A stretch of 64,000 nucleotides of DNA from Chryseobacterium sp. ZHDP1 (GCF_018603435.1 NZ_CP075682.1:868001-932000); one strand, 5' to 3'. Counted from the first letter of the stretch, positions 36,013 through 45,086 are shown. The notes: generated by a model from the sequence alone, not told the origin. Numbers and translations are program-made.

Positions 36013-37641
36013 ATGAAAAAACTTTCATATACGCTTTTGTTTGCGGCAAGTTTTTCTTTCGGACAGTTTTTCGAGAAAGATAAGGTTTTCACAAAACAGG
36101 ATACCTTAAAAGGTTCCAATACACAATTCCGAAATTTTTGGGACGTCAAAAAATATGACCTTTCCGTAGAGCCGGATTTTGCCCAGAAAAGCATTAAAGG
36201 AAACAACAAGATCAGTTTTGAGATCATTAAAGACGTTACAAATCCTACGTTTCAGATTGATCTGCAGCAGCCAATGAAAGCGGACAAAGTGGAAGCCAGT
36301 TTTCCAGTGGCAGAATATAAACAGGATGGCGATTTTATCTGGATCAAAACCAATAAAAGCTTCAAAAAAGGAGAAAAATATATCATTGATGTAACCTATT
36401 CCGGAAATCCCACCATCGCAAAACGTGCGCCTTGGGACGGAGGCTGGGTTTTCACCAAAGATGAAAACGGAAATCCGTGGATGAGCGTTGCCGACGAAGG
36501 AATCGGAGCTTCTATCTGGCTTCCTACCAAAGATATCTGGGACGATGAACCTGACAATGGCGTTGTGATGAAAATTATTACTCCAAAAGATTTAGTGGGA
36601 GTTGGAAACGGAAGATTAATCAGTAAAAAAGCAGAAGGCGATAAAATGTCTTACACATGGGAAGTAAAAAACCCGATTAACGCCTACTCTATCATTCCGA
36701 ATATTGGAAAATATGTGAATTTCAAAGACACTTTTACCGGAGAAAAAGGGAAACTGGATCTGGATTACTGGGTAATTGATTATAATTTAGACAAAGCAAA
36801 AAAACAGTTTCAGCAGGTAAAACCGATGCTTTCTGCGTTTGAATACTGGTTTGGACCCTATCCTTTCTATGAAGATTCTTACAAGCTTGTAGATTCGCCT
36901 TATTTGGGAATGGAACATCAAAGCAATGTTGCTTACGGAAACGGTTACCAGAACGGTTATCTTGGAAGAGACCTTTCTGGTACCGGAGTTGGTCTGAACT
37001 GGGACTTCATCATTATTCACGAAAGCGGACATGAGTGGTTTGCGAATAATATTACGGCAAAAGATCAGGCAGATATGTGGATTCACGAAAGTTTCACAAA
37101 CTATTCCGAAGTACTTTTTACAGAAAGATATATGGATAAAAAATCTGCAGAACTTTATGCGGTGGGAATCCGAAACGGTATTAGAAATGATGTCCCGATT
37201 ATCGGGAAATACGGCGTAAGAAATGAAGGAAGCGGCGATATGTACCCGAAAGGTGCAAGTATGCTTCACACGATTCGTCAGGTCATCAATAACGATGCAA
37301 AATTCAGAGAAATTTTAAGAGGAATCAATAAAGATTTTTATCATCAGACGGTAACAACACAACAGATTGAAAATTACATTTCAAAGAAATCCGGAATCGA
37401 TTTTTCAAGTGTTTTCAATCAGTATCTGAGAACCACAAAAATTCCGACACTGGAATATTCTCAGAAAGGCGAAGAACTGAAATTCCGCTACACCAACGTT
37501 GTGAAGAATTTAAAACTGCCTATTATTGTTGACGCAATTACCATTAATCCAACCGAGCAATGGCAGACTGTAAAACTTAAAAAAGGAACTCCGGTACAGT
37601 TTAATGAAAATTATTATATCGATTATAAAAAGGTACAGTAA
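36013..37641 (+). CDS. Exported M1-family metallopeptidase
   Basis: A 542-residue protein with a signal peptide (MKKLSYTLLFAASFSFGQ), an N-terminal beta-sandwich and a gluzincin domain. The zinc site is HESGH at 336-340 with the third ligand Glu359 at the exact HEXXH-X18-E spacing. The usual exopeptidase motif GAMEN reads LGMEHQS here, with His replacing Asn. It is shorter than classical aminopeptidase N because it lacks the C-terminal HEAT/ERAP-like domain. Likely periplasmic or surface aminopeptidase. Followed by an M61 peptidase gene 166 bases on. Confidence 0.92.
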   Translation: MKKLSYTLLFAASFSFGQFFEKDKVFTKQDTLKGSNTQFRNFWDVKKYDLSVEPDFAQKSIKGNNKISFEIIKDVTNPTFQIDLQQPMKADKVEASFPVAEYKQDGDFIWIKTNKSFKKGEKYIIDVTYSGNPTIAKRAPWDGGWVFTKDENGNPWMSVADEGIGASIWLPTKDIWDDEPDNGVVMKIITPKDLVGVGNGRLISKKAEGDKMSYTWEVKNPINAYSIIPNIGKYVNFKDTFTGEKGKLDLDYWVIDYNLDKAKKQFQQVKPMLSAFEYWFGPYPFYEDSYKLVDSPYLGMEHQSNVAYGNGYQNGYLGRDLSGTGVGLNWDFIIIHESGHEWFANNITAKDQADMWIHESFTNYSEVLFTERYMDKKSAELYAVGIRNGIRNDVPIIGKYGVRNEGSGDMYPKGASMLHTIRQVINNDAKFREILRGINKDFYHQTVTTQQIENYISKKSGIDFSSVFNQYLRTTKIPTLEYSQKGEELKFRYTNVVKNLKLPIIVDAITINPTEQWQTVKLKKGTPVQFNENYYIDYKKVQ

Positions 37642-37654
37642 AACTTAATCATAG

Positions 37655-37686
37655 AAGCAAAATCGTTTTTCGGTTTTGCTTTTTTG
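37655..37686 (+). terminator. Terminator after the M1 peptidase gene
   Basis: AAGCAAAATCG pairs with CGGTTTTGCTT (one G-T) around TTTTT, followed by a T run; 13 bases after the stop. Confidence 0.82.
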
Positions 37687-37807
37687 TTTGATTTAACCGC
37701 AATTCAGTATTAAATTAATGAAGCTCTTTAAATTTTAACAAAAATTTAAAACTTTTAAAGTAACAAAATCAGTTTTTCATCAACTACTTGAATATAATTT
37801 GAACTCA

Positions 37808-39664
37808 ATGAAAAAAATAGCACTAAGTTTAGGATTACTGGCTGCGTTTTTTGTAAATGCACAGTCTATAAAAACTACGATAGATCTGGTAAATGTAAAA
37901 GACGATAAGGTTGCCGTAACGATGGAATTCCCAAAAATGAAATCCGGTGACGTGAAGTTTCATTTTCCTAAAACCGTTCCGGGAACTTATTCTGTAGACG
38001 ATTACGGAAGATTTGTAGAAGGAATTAAATTTTTAGATAACAAAGGAAAAGAAATTGCTTTCACAAAAGTAAATGACAACACTTACGCTCTGAAAAACGC
38101 TCAGAATTTAAGCAAAGTAACCTATCTGGTGAATGACAGTTTTGATGAAGAAATGGACGATTCCAAACACAAAGCGGTATTTTCACCTTCGGGAACAGAT
38201 ATTGAAACCGGAAAAGTTTATTTAATCAATACCCACGGTTTTATAGGTTACATCGATAATATGCAGGATGTTCCTTATCAGTTGGTTATCCAGAAACCGA
38301 CAGATTTCTACGGAACAACCGCTTTGGTAGATCAGGATAAATCTGAATCTACAGATACCTATACTTTAGCCAATTACGCAAAAGTGACCGATTCTCCGTT
38401 AATGTACACAAAACCGGATTATGTGACGTTTAATGCAGGAGGAATGGATCTTGTTTTAGGCGTTTATTCTCCGACAGGAAAATACAAAGCTGCTGATTTC
38501 AAAGAAAATCTTGAAAAAACGGTGATTGCACAAAAGAAATTCTTAGGTGATATGAACACCAACAAAAAATATGCGATCATGCTTTATCTTTCGGGGATGG
38601 AAGAACCGCATATCAAAGGTTTCGGAGCTTTGGAACACCACGAATCAACAAGTGTTGTCCTGCCTGAAATGATGCCGAAAGATGCGATTGACAAAACCAT
38701 TACAGATGTTGTTTCTCATGAGTTTTTCCACACGGTAAATCCTTTGAAAACGCATTCGGAAGAAATTCATTATTTCGATTATGCAGATCCGAAAATGTCT
38801 CAGCATTTATGGATGTATGAAGGCGGAACGGAATATTTTGCGAATTTATTCCAGATTCAGGAAGGTCTGATCACAAAAGATGAATTCCTTCAGAGAATGA
38901 GCGAAAAAATTGCCAACTCCAAAAACTATAATGATACCATGCCTTTTACGGTAATGAGTAAAAATGTTCTGAAGGACGAGTATAAAGACCAATACAGAAA
39001 CGTTTACGAAAAAGGAGCGCTTCTTGCGATGTGTCTTGATATCGAATTGAGAAAGCTGTCCAACGGAGAAATGGGCTATCGTGACATGATCAGAAAACTG
39101 TCGCAGCGATTTGGCGAAAACAAACCGTTTAAAGACGATAAACTGATTGACGAACTGGTAACAGTTACAGGGTATCCTCAGGTAAAAGACTTCTACAACA
39201 AATACATTGCGGGAGATCAGCCGACTCCTTATGCACAATATCTGAGTCTTGTAGGTGTAGAAGCAAAAAAACAGGAAACTCCGCCAATTTTCTGGTTCAT
39301 TAAAGATCCTCAACAGACCGGTTTTGATGATAAAGATAATGCTTTTGTATTCGACGAAAGTTCTGCCCTGTCTCCTTTCTCAAAAAGCATCGGATTTAAA
39401 ATCACTGATAAAATCGTTGCTCTCGACGGAAAAACCATCAATGTTCAGAATATCCAGTCGTTTGTGGAGTATGCGAAATCTGTAAAGGAAGGACAAAATG
39501 TAACGGTAACCGTTTTAAGAAAAAATGGTGACAAAACAGAAAAAATCGATCTTAAAGGGAAAGCAATTCTGGATAAAATGACGATCGAAACGCTTCAGTT
39601 CAAATCTAATCCAACAGCCACTGAACAAAAATTACAGGATCAGTGGTTAACCGGAAAAAAATAA
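37808..39664 (+). CDS. Exported M61-family peptidase with PDZ domain
   Basis: A 618-residue protein from the ATG at 37808 (MKKIALSLGLLAAFFVNAQS, a clean signal peptide); a TTG three codons upstream is discarded. An M61 N-terminal beta domain runs to about residue 240. The catalytic domain has HEFFH at 304-308 and a Glu some 30 residues later in the WMYEGGTEYF segment. A PDZ domain follows near residues 510-590 (GFKITDKIVALDGKTI). M61 enzymes are glycyl or broad aminopeptidases. Possibly periplasmic protein turnover together with the M1 peptidase. Confidence 0.9.
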   Translation: MKKIALSLGLLAAFFVNAQSIKTTIDLVNVKDDKVAVTMEFPKMKSGDVKFHFPKTVPGTYSVDDYGRFVEGIKFLDNKGKEIAFTKVNDNTYALKNAQNLSKVTYLVNDSFDEEMDDSKHKAVFSPSGTDIETGKVYLINTHGFIGYIDNMQDVPYQLVIQKPTDFYGTTALVDQDKSESTDTYTLANYAKVTDSPLMYTKPDYVTFNAGGMDLVLGVYSPTGKYKAADFKENLEKTVIAQKKFLGDMNTNKKYAIMLYLSGMEEPHIKGFGALEHHESTSVVLPEMMPKDAIDKTITDVVSHEFFHTVNPLKTHSEEIHYFDYADPKMSQHLWMYEGGTEYFANLFQIQEGLITKDEFLQRMSEKIANSKNYNDTMPFTVMSKNVLKDEYKDQYRNVYEKGALLAMCLDIELRKLSNGEMGYRDMIRKLSQRFGENKPFKDDKLIDELVTVTGYPQVKDFYNKYIAGDQPTPYAQYLSLVGVEAKKQETPPIFWFIKDPQQTGFDDKDNAFVFDESSALSPFSKSIGFKITDKIVALDGKTINVQNIQSFVEYAKSVKEGQNVTVTVLRKNGDKTEKIDLKGKAILDKMTIETLQFKSNPTATEQKLQDQWLTGKK

Positions 39665-39698
39665 ATGCAGCTAAGATTAAAATTAGGACTTAGTAATC

Positions 39699-39725
39699 AA
39701 GCGGGGAATTTTCTCCGCTTTTTTT
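39699..39725 (+). terminator. Terminator after the M61 peptidase gene
   Basis: AAGCGGGGAA / TTCTCCGCTT stem with one G-T pair and a TT loop, then a T run. Confidence 0.85.
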
Positions 39726-39863
39726 ATTGTCAATGTGAACCCATAAGTTCTTTGAGTAAACAGATGCTTTTTGACATTGCTAATCCCAATTGTTATTTTG
39801 AAATCCTGTCAGAATGAGTTTGTCGAAGTCTTTGTAAATGCTGTAAATAATGGATAATTTTTA

Positions 39864-39994
39864 GGAGCTTTTTCCTGCTTTCCGCACTCGCTATTTTGTG
39901 TATTTTGGTTTGCGGCGGCTTCGCCGCCGCAAACCAAAATACACAAAATGAGCTCAGACAAAGCTTCAATCAGGGCTAAAATTCAGGTCGCTCC
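39864..39994. repeat. Palindromic element, copy 2 (core GCGGCGGCTTCGCCGCCGC)
   Basis: Same order as copy 1 at 35616: GGAGCTTTTTCCTGC, TTTCCGCACTCGCTATTTT, a perfect 57-bp palindrome at 39893-39949 with the identical 19-bp core (39912-39930), then AAAATGAGCTCAGACAA and CAATCAGGGCTAAAATTCAG to GCTCC. The first 34 bases match copy 1 at 31 positions, while the 14-base arm (GTGTATTTTGGTTT) is unrelated to that of copy 1. The ends GGAGC and GCTCC are themselves complementary. Confidence 0.9.
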
Positions 39995-40055
39995 TTATAA
40001 ATATTCAATAAAAAATTGTCAGTTAACAAAAATCAAAATATAAATTTCACAGCTT

Positions 40056-40078
40056 AGATTCCTCCGGAATGACAAACT
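40056..40078. repeat. Degenerate half of the CCGTAGGAA inverted repeat
   Basis: One-mismatch copy of the arm at 29716-29738 (CCTCCGG in place of CCTACGG), 26 bases before the histidine-kinase gene end. No partner arm is seen nearby. Confidence 0.7.
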
Positions 40079-40103
40079 TTACACAGCACATTCCTAAAAC
40101 AAT

Positions 40104-41258
40104 TTACCCTTTCTTAATCGTAATCCTAAAAGTCGTTCCCTTTCCTATTTCCGTCTGGGAAATTTTAATATCTCCGTTGTGATATTCCTGAATCACTCTT
40201 TTTGCAAGAGACAATCCCAATCCCCAACCTCGTTTTTTGGTGGAATAACCCGGCTTAAACGCATTTCTTGCCTGTTGTTTCGTCATTCCGCTTCCCGTAT
40301 CCTGAACTTCCACAACAATATTTTTATTTCTTTCCAAAACAGACATAGAAATAGAACCCTCTCCTTTCATCGCATCCACTGCATTTTTAACCAGATTTTC
40401 AATCACCCAGCTCATCAGGATTTTATTATGGGGAACCAAAATTGTATAATTGGGAAGATGAAGTCCAAAATTGATCTTTCTTGAAATTCTTGTTTTCAGA
40501 TAATCATAATTCTCCTGAATGGTCGCGTTGAAATCCCTATCATTCAGTTCCGGAACAGAACCAATCTTCGAAAACCTCTCGGAAATCGTTCTTAATCTTT
40601 CAATATCTTTTTCAATTTCATGAACGCCTTCGGAATCCGGAGTATCCAGCTTCATAATTTCCATCCAGCCGATCATGGAAGATAATGGAGTTCCGATCTG
40701 GTGTGCAGTTTCTTTAGCCAGACCTGCCCAAAGATAGCCTTCATCCGTTTTTTTAATCGTCCTTAAAAACCAGAATGAAAAAAGAAAATAACACAGAATG
40801 AAAAAGCCTAAAATATAAGGAGAATACCGAAGATTATTAAGCAATTCGGAATTATCATAGTATACAAACTGATTGTTGGCATTGGGAACTTTTATTTCTA
40901 TTGGCGGATAATTTTTAGCCATTTTATTAGCCAAAGCAACAATTTCAGCAGAATTATTTTCAATATCCTGCGGAATATTTTTATGCTCAATAATCTGTCC
41001 GTTCTTATCGAGAATAATTACCGGAATCGTGGTATTGGAACTGTAAATCTGCAGCAGCAAAGCCTGAATTTCCAGACTCGGAACCTTCACTTCCTGCTGA
41101 AATTTCAGTGCAGTGACTAAAATATCTACCCTTTTTACTTCTTCTTTTCGGAGGAAATTAAAAAGGATCGTAGAAGCAATAACAATTGTTAAGACAACAA
41201 TCGTCATCAGCGTAAAAATAATCCAGTTGTTAAGTCTCGCAAATATGGATTTCTTCAA
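40104..41258 (-). CDS. Sensor histidine kinase (orphan)
   Basis: A 384-residue membrane histidine kinase. Helices at residues about 12-35 and 146-166 flank a small periplasmic sensor of roughly 110 residues. The H-box is KETAHQIGTPLSSMIGW with His186; the ATPase part shows VIENLVKNAVDAM (N box), DTGSGM (G1) and GWGLGLSLAKRVI (G2). No response regulator gene is adjacent. It starts 7 bases after the PBP4 gene stop, so both are cotranscribed; a link to cell-wall sensing is plausible but unproved. Confidence 0.93.
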   Translation of the reverse strand: MKKSIFARLNNWIIFTLMTIVVLTIVIASTILFNFLRKEEVKRVDILVTALKFQQEVKVPSLEIQALLLQIYSSNTTIPVIILDKNGQIIEHKNIPQDIENNSAEIVALANKMAKNYPPIEIKVPNANNQFVYYDNSELLNNLRYSPYILGFFILCYFLFSFWFLRTIKKTDEGYLWAGLAKETAHQIGTPLSSMIGWMEIMKLDTPDSEGVHEIEKDIERLRTISERFSKIGSVPELNDRDFNATIQENYDYLKTRISRKINFGLHLPNYTILVPHNKILMSWVIENLVKNAVDAMKGEGSISMSVLERNKNIVVEVQDTGSGMTKQQARNAFKPGYSTKKRGWGLGLSLAKRVIQEYHNGDIKISQTEIGKGTTFRITIKKG

Positions 41259-41265
41259 GGCAAAT

Positions 41266-42636
41266 TTATTTTAAAACATTCAGGATTTTCTGCAGTTCTG
41301 TGCTTCCGTTTCCTTCATAATTGTTGATGATAATGGAGAAAACATATTTTTTTCCGTCTTTTGAGGTGTGGTATCCTGCGTAAGATTTGGTATCGCTCAT
41401 CGTTCCGCTTTTCATTTTCATACCGTTATCGTGCGTTGGAAAACCATCATAATAAGATTCAAACCAAGGCTGTTTTCTGGCGTACAGCAAAGCCTGAACT
41501 TCTGCTTTTGCGGCAACATAATTTTGCGGAGAAAGTCCGCTTCCGTCTGCAAAATTAATCATATTCGGGTTGATTCCCTTTGATTTCCAGAATTCTTTTA
41601 AATAAGCCACTCCGCTTTTAAAACTTGGATCGCCTTTTTTCTCTTTTCCTAACGTTTTTATTAAAGTTTCTCCATAAAAATTAATGCTTTTTCTCAGAAA
41701 CCAGTAAATAATTTTATCCAAAGTCGGCGATTCGTAGGTAAGAATAATATTATTTTTTGGAGCCTGCAATGCCTTTTTCCCTTCAATTTCCAGTTGGGAA
41801 TTGGTAACCACTTTCCCCGAAAAATCAATTCCCGAATCTTTTAGCCATTGCTTCACTTCTGCTCCAAGCTGCAAAGGCGGATTGGGAACCGAACCGGAAA
41901 CCATAACCGTTTTGGCGGGTAAAGTTCCGTTAATCAGCGCAACGTCAGAATGCGGCGCCGTAAAAATCAGACTCTGATCTGAACTTCCGCCCACTTTAAG
42001 ATCATTCAGCCAGTTAACTCCTTCAAGCGGATAAGAGAAGCTTTTGAATTCATTTCCGTTGATGTTGATATCGAACTGGTTTTCGCGCCAGTTGATCCCC
42101 CAAACTCCGGCTCCATAGTAATTTCCAAGATCATTCCATGGCCATCCTCCCGGAATCGTCTGATGATCAAAGTAAGAATCGTCGATCACAAGATCTCCCG
42201 AAATTTTTTTAATCCCGGACTTTTTTATGGCATCAATTAATTTCTGCTTAAAAATTTCGGGTTTATACGCTTCATACCTCCAACTTCCCAATGTGGGATC
42301 TCCAGTTGAGCTGATGAAAAGATTTCCGTTCAGGTTTCCACCAGAAATATTTCCGGAATATGATGAAGTAGTCTTATACGTGTAGTTCTTTCCTAAAATC
42401 TCCAAAGCTGCTCCGGCAGTAAATATTTTCTGCGTAGAAGCTGTGGAAAGTCCTTTATTTCCCTGATATTCATAAATAAAATTTCCGTTTTCATCGGAAA
42501 CATAAAATGATAAGTTAGACGAAATTGCCCCTGAAGAATTCATCAGGTTTTTGGTTGCTTCATCCAGTTTCTGAGTAATATTTTGGGCAAAAATAATCTG
42601 CGTGGATAATGTAAGAACAGCCAATGTCTTTTTCAT
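41266..42636 (-). CDS. dacB: D-alanyl-D-alanine carboxypeptidase/endopeptidase (PBP4, S13)
   Basis: A 456-residue exported PBP4-type enzyme with a signal peptide (ending IIFAQ). The active-site motifs are STQK (SxxK with the nucleophilic Ser) in GLSTASTQKIFTAG near residue 65, the DGSGLSPQNYV region, and KSGTMSDTKSYAGY (KTG-like, KSGT) near the end. It trims or cleaves peptidoglycan peptides in the periplasm. Length matches the family. First gene of a unit with the histidine kinase. Confidence 0.93.
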   Translation of the reverse strand: MKKTLAVLTLSTQIIFAQNITQKLDEATKNLMNSSGAISSNLSFYVSDENGNFIYEYQGNKGLSTASTQKIFTAGAALEILGKNYTYKTTSSYSGNISGGNLNGNLFISSTGDPTLGSWRYEAYKPEIFKQKLIDAIKKSGIKKISGDLVIDDSYFDHQTIPGGWPWNDLGNYYGAGVWGINWRENQFDININGNEFKSFSYPLEGVNWLNDLKVGGSSDQSLIFTAPHSDVALINGTLPAKTVMVSGSVPNPPLQLGAEVKQWLKDSGIDFSGKVVTNSQLEIEGKKALQAPKNNIILTYESPTLDKIIYWFLRKSINFYGETLIKTLGKEKKGDPSFKSGVAYLKEFWKSKGINPNMINFADGSGLSPQNYVAAKAEVQALLYARKQPWFESYYDGFPTHDNGMKMKSGTMSDTKSYAGYHTSKDGKKYVFSIIINNYEGNGSTELQKILNVLK

Positions 42637-43007
42637 TGCGTTTTTTTATAAACTTTTTATTGTCTTTTTAGAAATAAAGAATCTGCTTTATTTTTTCAGC
42701 ATATTTTTAAGTCTGTCTAAACTTTTATTTAACCGCAAAAGCCACAAAAGATGAACTAAACTTTTATTTAAAGCTGATCATTATAAATGAAAAAGCTCAA
42801 CATAGTTTTTTAAAATCTTTGATTTTTATTCTTTTGATCGCTTAATTGATATGCTTCGACAAGCTCAGCATGACACTGCTACAAATAAACTGTTGATATA
42901 AAACCGTTAGTATTATAAATATCATGCTAAACCTGCGAAACATCTGATTTCATTTACATATGAATTCAAAATCAAATTCTTCAATTCAAATATAATTAAA
43001 ATAAAAT
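42637..43007. other. Intergenic region with dispersed repeat fragments, no gene
   Basis: 371 bases without a credible gene between the dacB start and the pepE end. Visible pieces of dispersed repeats: AACCGCAAAAGCCACAAAAG (42730-42749) and CTTCGACAAGCTCAGCATGA (42854-42873), of which a near-complement TGCTGAACTTGTCGAAG occurs at 63139-63155 and a related TGAGTTTGTCGAAG at about 39815. Confidence 0.6.
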
Positions 43008-43700
43008 TTACAGTTCAGTTCCGGATTCGATTTCATAAGGTTCCTTCCCTTTTTCGAAGATTCTCGTGAGTTCGGTTCCCTCAACGGTAATTTTATCGCC
43101 CATTCTTCTGATCCAGTTTCCTTCACGAAGTCCGACAACTTTTAGGTCATTCTGCGTTAAAAATTCTTTAATTCTGGTTTCTCTCGTTTCGCCATTATGT
43201 TTAAGTTCAGGATTCGGATCGAGATAATGCGGATTGATATTGAACGGAACCAGCCCTATACAATCAAAACTTGGAGGATATACAATCGGCATATCGTTCG
43301 TTGTTTTCATATTCTGTCCGCCGATATTGCTTCCTGCGCTGCATCCCAGATAAGGTTTTCCGCCTTCAACATTTTCTTTCAAAACATTCATCAAGCCTTC
43401 TTCATGTAAAGTTTTTACTAGTAAAAAAGTATTTCCGCCTCCTGTAAAAAATGCTTTCGCGCTGTTTATGGCTTGTGTTTTATCCTCAAATTCGTGAAGA
43501 CCTTTCACTTTAATATTTATGGTTTCAAAAAAAGAACGTGCTTTTGCTGTATAATCGTCATGAGAAATTCCGCCCGGTCTTGCGAAAGGCACGAAAATGA
43601 TTTCTTCGATTCCTTCATATAATTTGATTAATTCTTCTCTCAGATATTCCAGATATGCTCCACCAAAGAGTGTGGAAGTTGATGCCAAAATGATATTCAT
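43008..43700 (-). CDS. pepE: Dipeptidase PepE (peptidase S51)
   Basis: A 230-residue cytoplasmic alpha-aspartyl dipeptidase. The nucleophile elbow GCSAGSNIGG contains Ser121, with the FFTGGGNTFLLV motif near residue 84 and NINPHYLDP supplying the catalytic His. It hydrolyses Asp-X dipeptides. Length equals E. coli PepE (229). It is of the same S51 clan as the cyanophycinase at the left edge but acts on alpha-Asp bonds. Monocistronic. Confidence 0.93.
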   Translation of the reverse strand: MNIILASTSTLFGGAYLEYLREELIKLYEGIEEIIFVPFARPGGISHDDYTAKARSFFETINIKVKGLHEFEDKTQAINSAKAFFTGGGNTFLLVKTLHEEGLMNVLKENVEGGKPYLGCSAGSNIGGQNMKTTNDMPIVYPPSFDCIGLVPFNINPHYLDPNPELKHNGETRETRIKEFLTQNDLKVVGLREGNWIRRMGDKITVEGTELTRIFEKGKEPYEIESGTEL

Positions 43701-43732
43701 AACGAATGATTTGTCTTATGATCGTTGTGTTA

Positions 43733-43740
43733 CAAAGATA
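43733..43740 (-). promoter_or_regulatory. pepE -7 promoter element
   Basis: TATCTTTG on the minus strand, 33 bases before the pepE ATG. Confidence 0.6.
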
Positions 43741-43884
43741 ACCGAATCTACAGCGAATCAAAAATAATGATAAAAAAACATAGAATCCCGTTAATATTTT
43801 CCAAAAAAGTTTAAAGGTTCTAAAATTTAGACGTTTATGGAATTATAATTGAACTTTAGTTATCAACTTGAAAAATGTAAGATT

Positions 43885-44448
43885 ATGAAAATGATTAAAA
43901 GTAATATCCAAAACCTGTTTTTAGGTTTGATGTTTATAGGAACCGCAAGTTTTGTAAATGCACAGACGACACAGACAGACAGTACAACTGCTGCAAAAAC
44001 AACCACAACAACCGCTCAGTCGACAGGAAATCCGACGATTGACGGTCTAAAAAAACAGATCGAAGCCAACCCGAAAGATACCGAAGCTTTGGCAAAATTA
44101 GCAGGAGCGTATCAGGAAGCTTCAGACTGGACAAATGCAATTGATACATGGAAAAAGATTTCGGCTTTAGTACCGGATTGGGCACCATCTTATTATAGTC
44201 AGGCTTATGCCTATCAGTCTGCAAAAGATGATGCCAATGCAAAACTGGCTTATGAAAAGTATATTGCAACGGTAAAGCCTGAAGAGGTGGAACAGAATAA
44301 GAAAAATCTGGCATATGCCTATTTTTATGTAGCATTCTCCGAACAGCAGAGCAATCCCGATAAAGCAAAGGAGCATATTGCTAAATCCTTACAGTACGAT
44401 CCTACCAATCAGGATGCTGTAAAGTTAAGCAAAGCTTTAAATTCATAG
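43885..44448 (+). CDS. Exported tetratricopeptide-repeat protein
   Basis: A 187-residue protein from the ATG at 43885 (MKMIKSNIQNLFLGLMFIGT, signal peptide ending NAQ); a TTG 12 codons earlier is unlikely. A Thr-rich linker (residues about 28-52) precedes TPR-like helices (NPKDTEALAKLAGAYQEASD, then WAPSYYSQAYAYQSAKDDAN and KAKEHIAKSLQYDPTNQDAV). TPRs bind partner proteins; the mature part is probably periplasmic. Role unknown. Confidence 0.82.
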   Translation: MKMIKSNIQNLFLGLMFIGTASFVNAQTTQTDSTTAAKTTTTTAQSTGNPTIDGLKKQIEANPKDTEALAKLAGAYQEASDWTNAIDTWKKISALVPDWAPSYYSQAYAYQSAKDDANAKLAYEKYIATVKPEEVEQNKKNLAYAYFYVAFSEQQSNPDKAKEHIAKSLQYDPTNQDAVKLSKALNS

Positions 44449-44454
44449 TTGTGA

Positions 44455-44486
44455 AAGATCCGAAGAAAATTTCTTCGGATCTTTTT
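44455..44486 (+). terminator. Terminator between convergent TPR and YdeI-like genes
   Basis: AAGATCCGAAGAAA... pairs across a 29-base near-perfect palindrome (44455-44483), followed by TTTTTT. Confidence 0.9.
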
Positions 44487-44495
44487 TATTTTTGG

Positions 44496-44978
44496 TTAAA
44501 TTTTCCTGCCGAAAAAGTCTGATTCTCCTTTCAGATGCTGAATGATTTTCTGAATATTTCTCTGAATACTCTTTTCAGTTTTTAGATGATTGATATATTT
44601 TATCAGCTCTGATTTTCTTGAAGGAGTTAAATTTTCAAAGTTTCTTAAAGCAACAGAATTTTCGTTGATGGCTTTCTCCAAGTCAGGATGCATAGAAATT
44701 TTTCTCTCGGAATTATCATATTCAATAAAAATATCAACTGTTTCACCAATTCTTTTAGGTGAATCTTTCAGCATAATCATATTAATATAAAGACGCCACT
44801 CTCCTTTGTATTTCATTAAATTCTGCTTAAATTCTTTGCCGTTGACCGTACCTTTTATGGGAATCGGACTTTTATTTTTGTCTGAATTTTCAAATACGGC
44901 GGCAAGAATTTCTTCAGGAAGAAAAACAAAAGGATTAATTCCGATAATTTCGAGTTTTGTGGTGAAATGGTTTTTCAT
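44496..44978 (-). CDS. YdeI/OmpD-associated family protein with DUF1905
   Basis: A 160-residue protein from the ATG at 44978 (MKNHFTTKLEIIGINPF); the frame runs on to 45044 through implausible residues. The first ~80 residues are a DUF1905 beta barrel (PIKGTVNGKEFKQNLMK, then YINMIMLKDS with the usual G...GD replaced by GETVDIFIEYD) and the rest is the YdeI-like helical region (LTPSRKSELIKYINHLKTEK). Family members were linked to bacteriocin protection; the role here is unknown. Monocistronic, convergent with the TPR gene. Confidence 0.8.
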   Translation of the reverse strand: MKNHFTTKLEIIGINPFVFLPEEILAAVFENSDKNKSPIPIKGTVNGKEFKQNLMKYKGEWRLYINMIMLKDSPKRIGETVDIFIEYDNSERKISMHPDLEKAINENSVALRNFENLTPSRKSELIKYINHLKTEKSIQRNIQKIIQHLKGESDFFGRKI

Positions 44979-45030
44979 TACTACTTTATTGTTAACTAAA
45001 TTAGTGATTATTTTAAAACTGTAAATCTTT

Positions 45031-45086
45031 AACCACCCCGTCAAAAATTCTTTGAATTTTTGACACCCCTCCGAAAGAGGGGAATT
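45031..45086. repeat. Two-hairpin dispersed element, copy 2
   Basis: AACCACCCCGTCAAAAATTC, then hairpins CAAAAATTC/GAATTTTTG and CCCCTCC/GAGGGG as in 35805-35862. Sits in the gap upstream of the YdeI-like gene and the transaldolase promoter. Confidence 0.8.
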
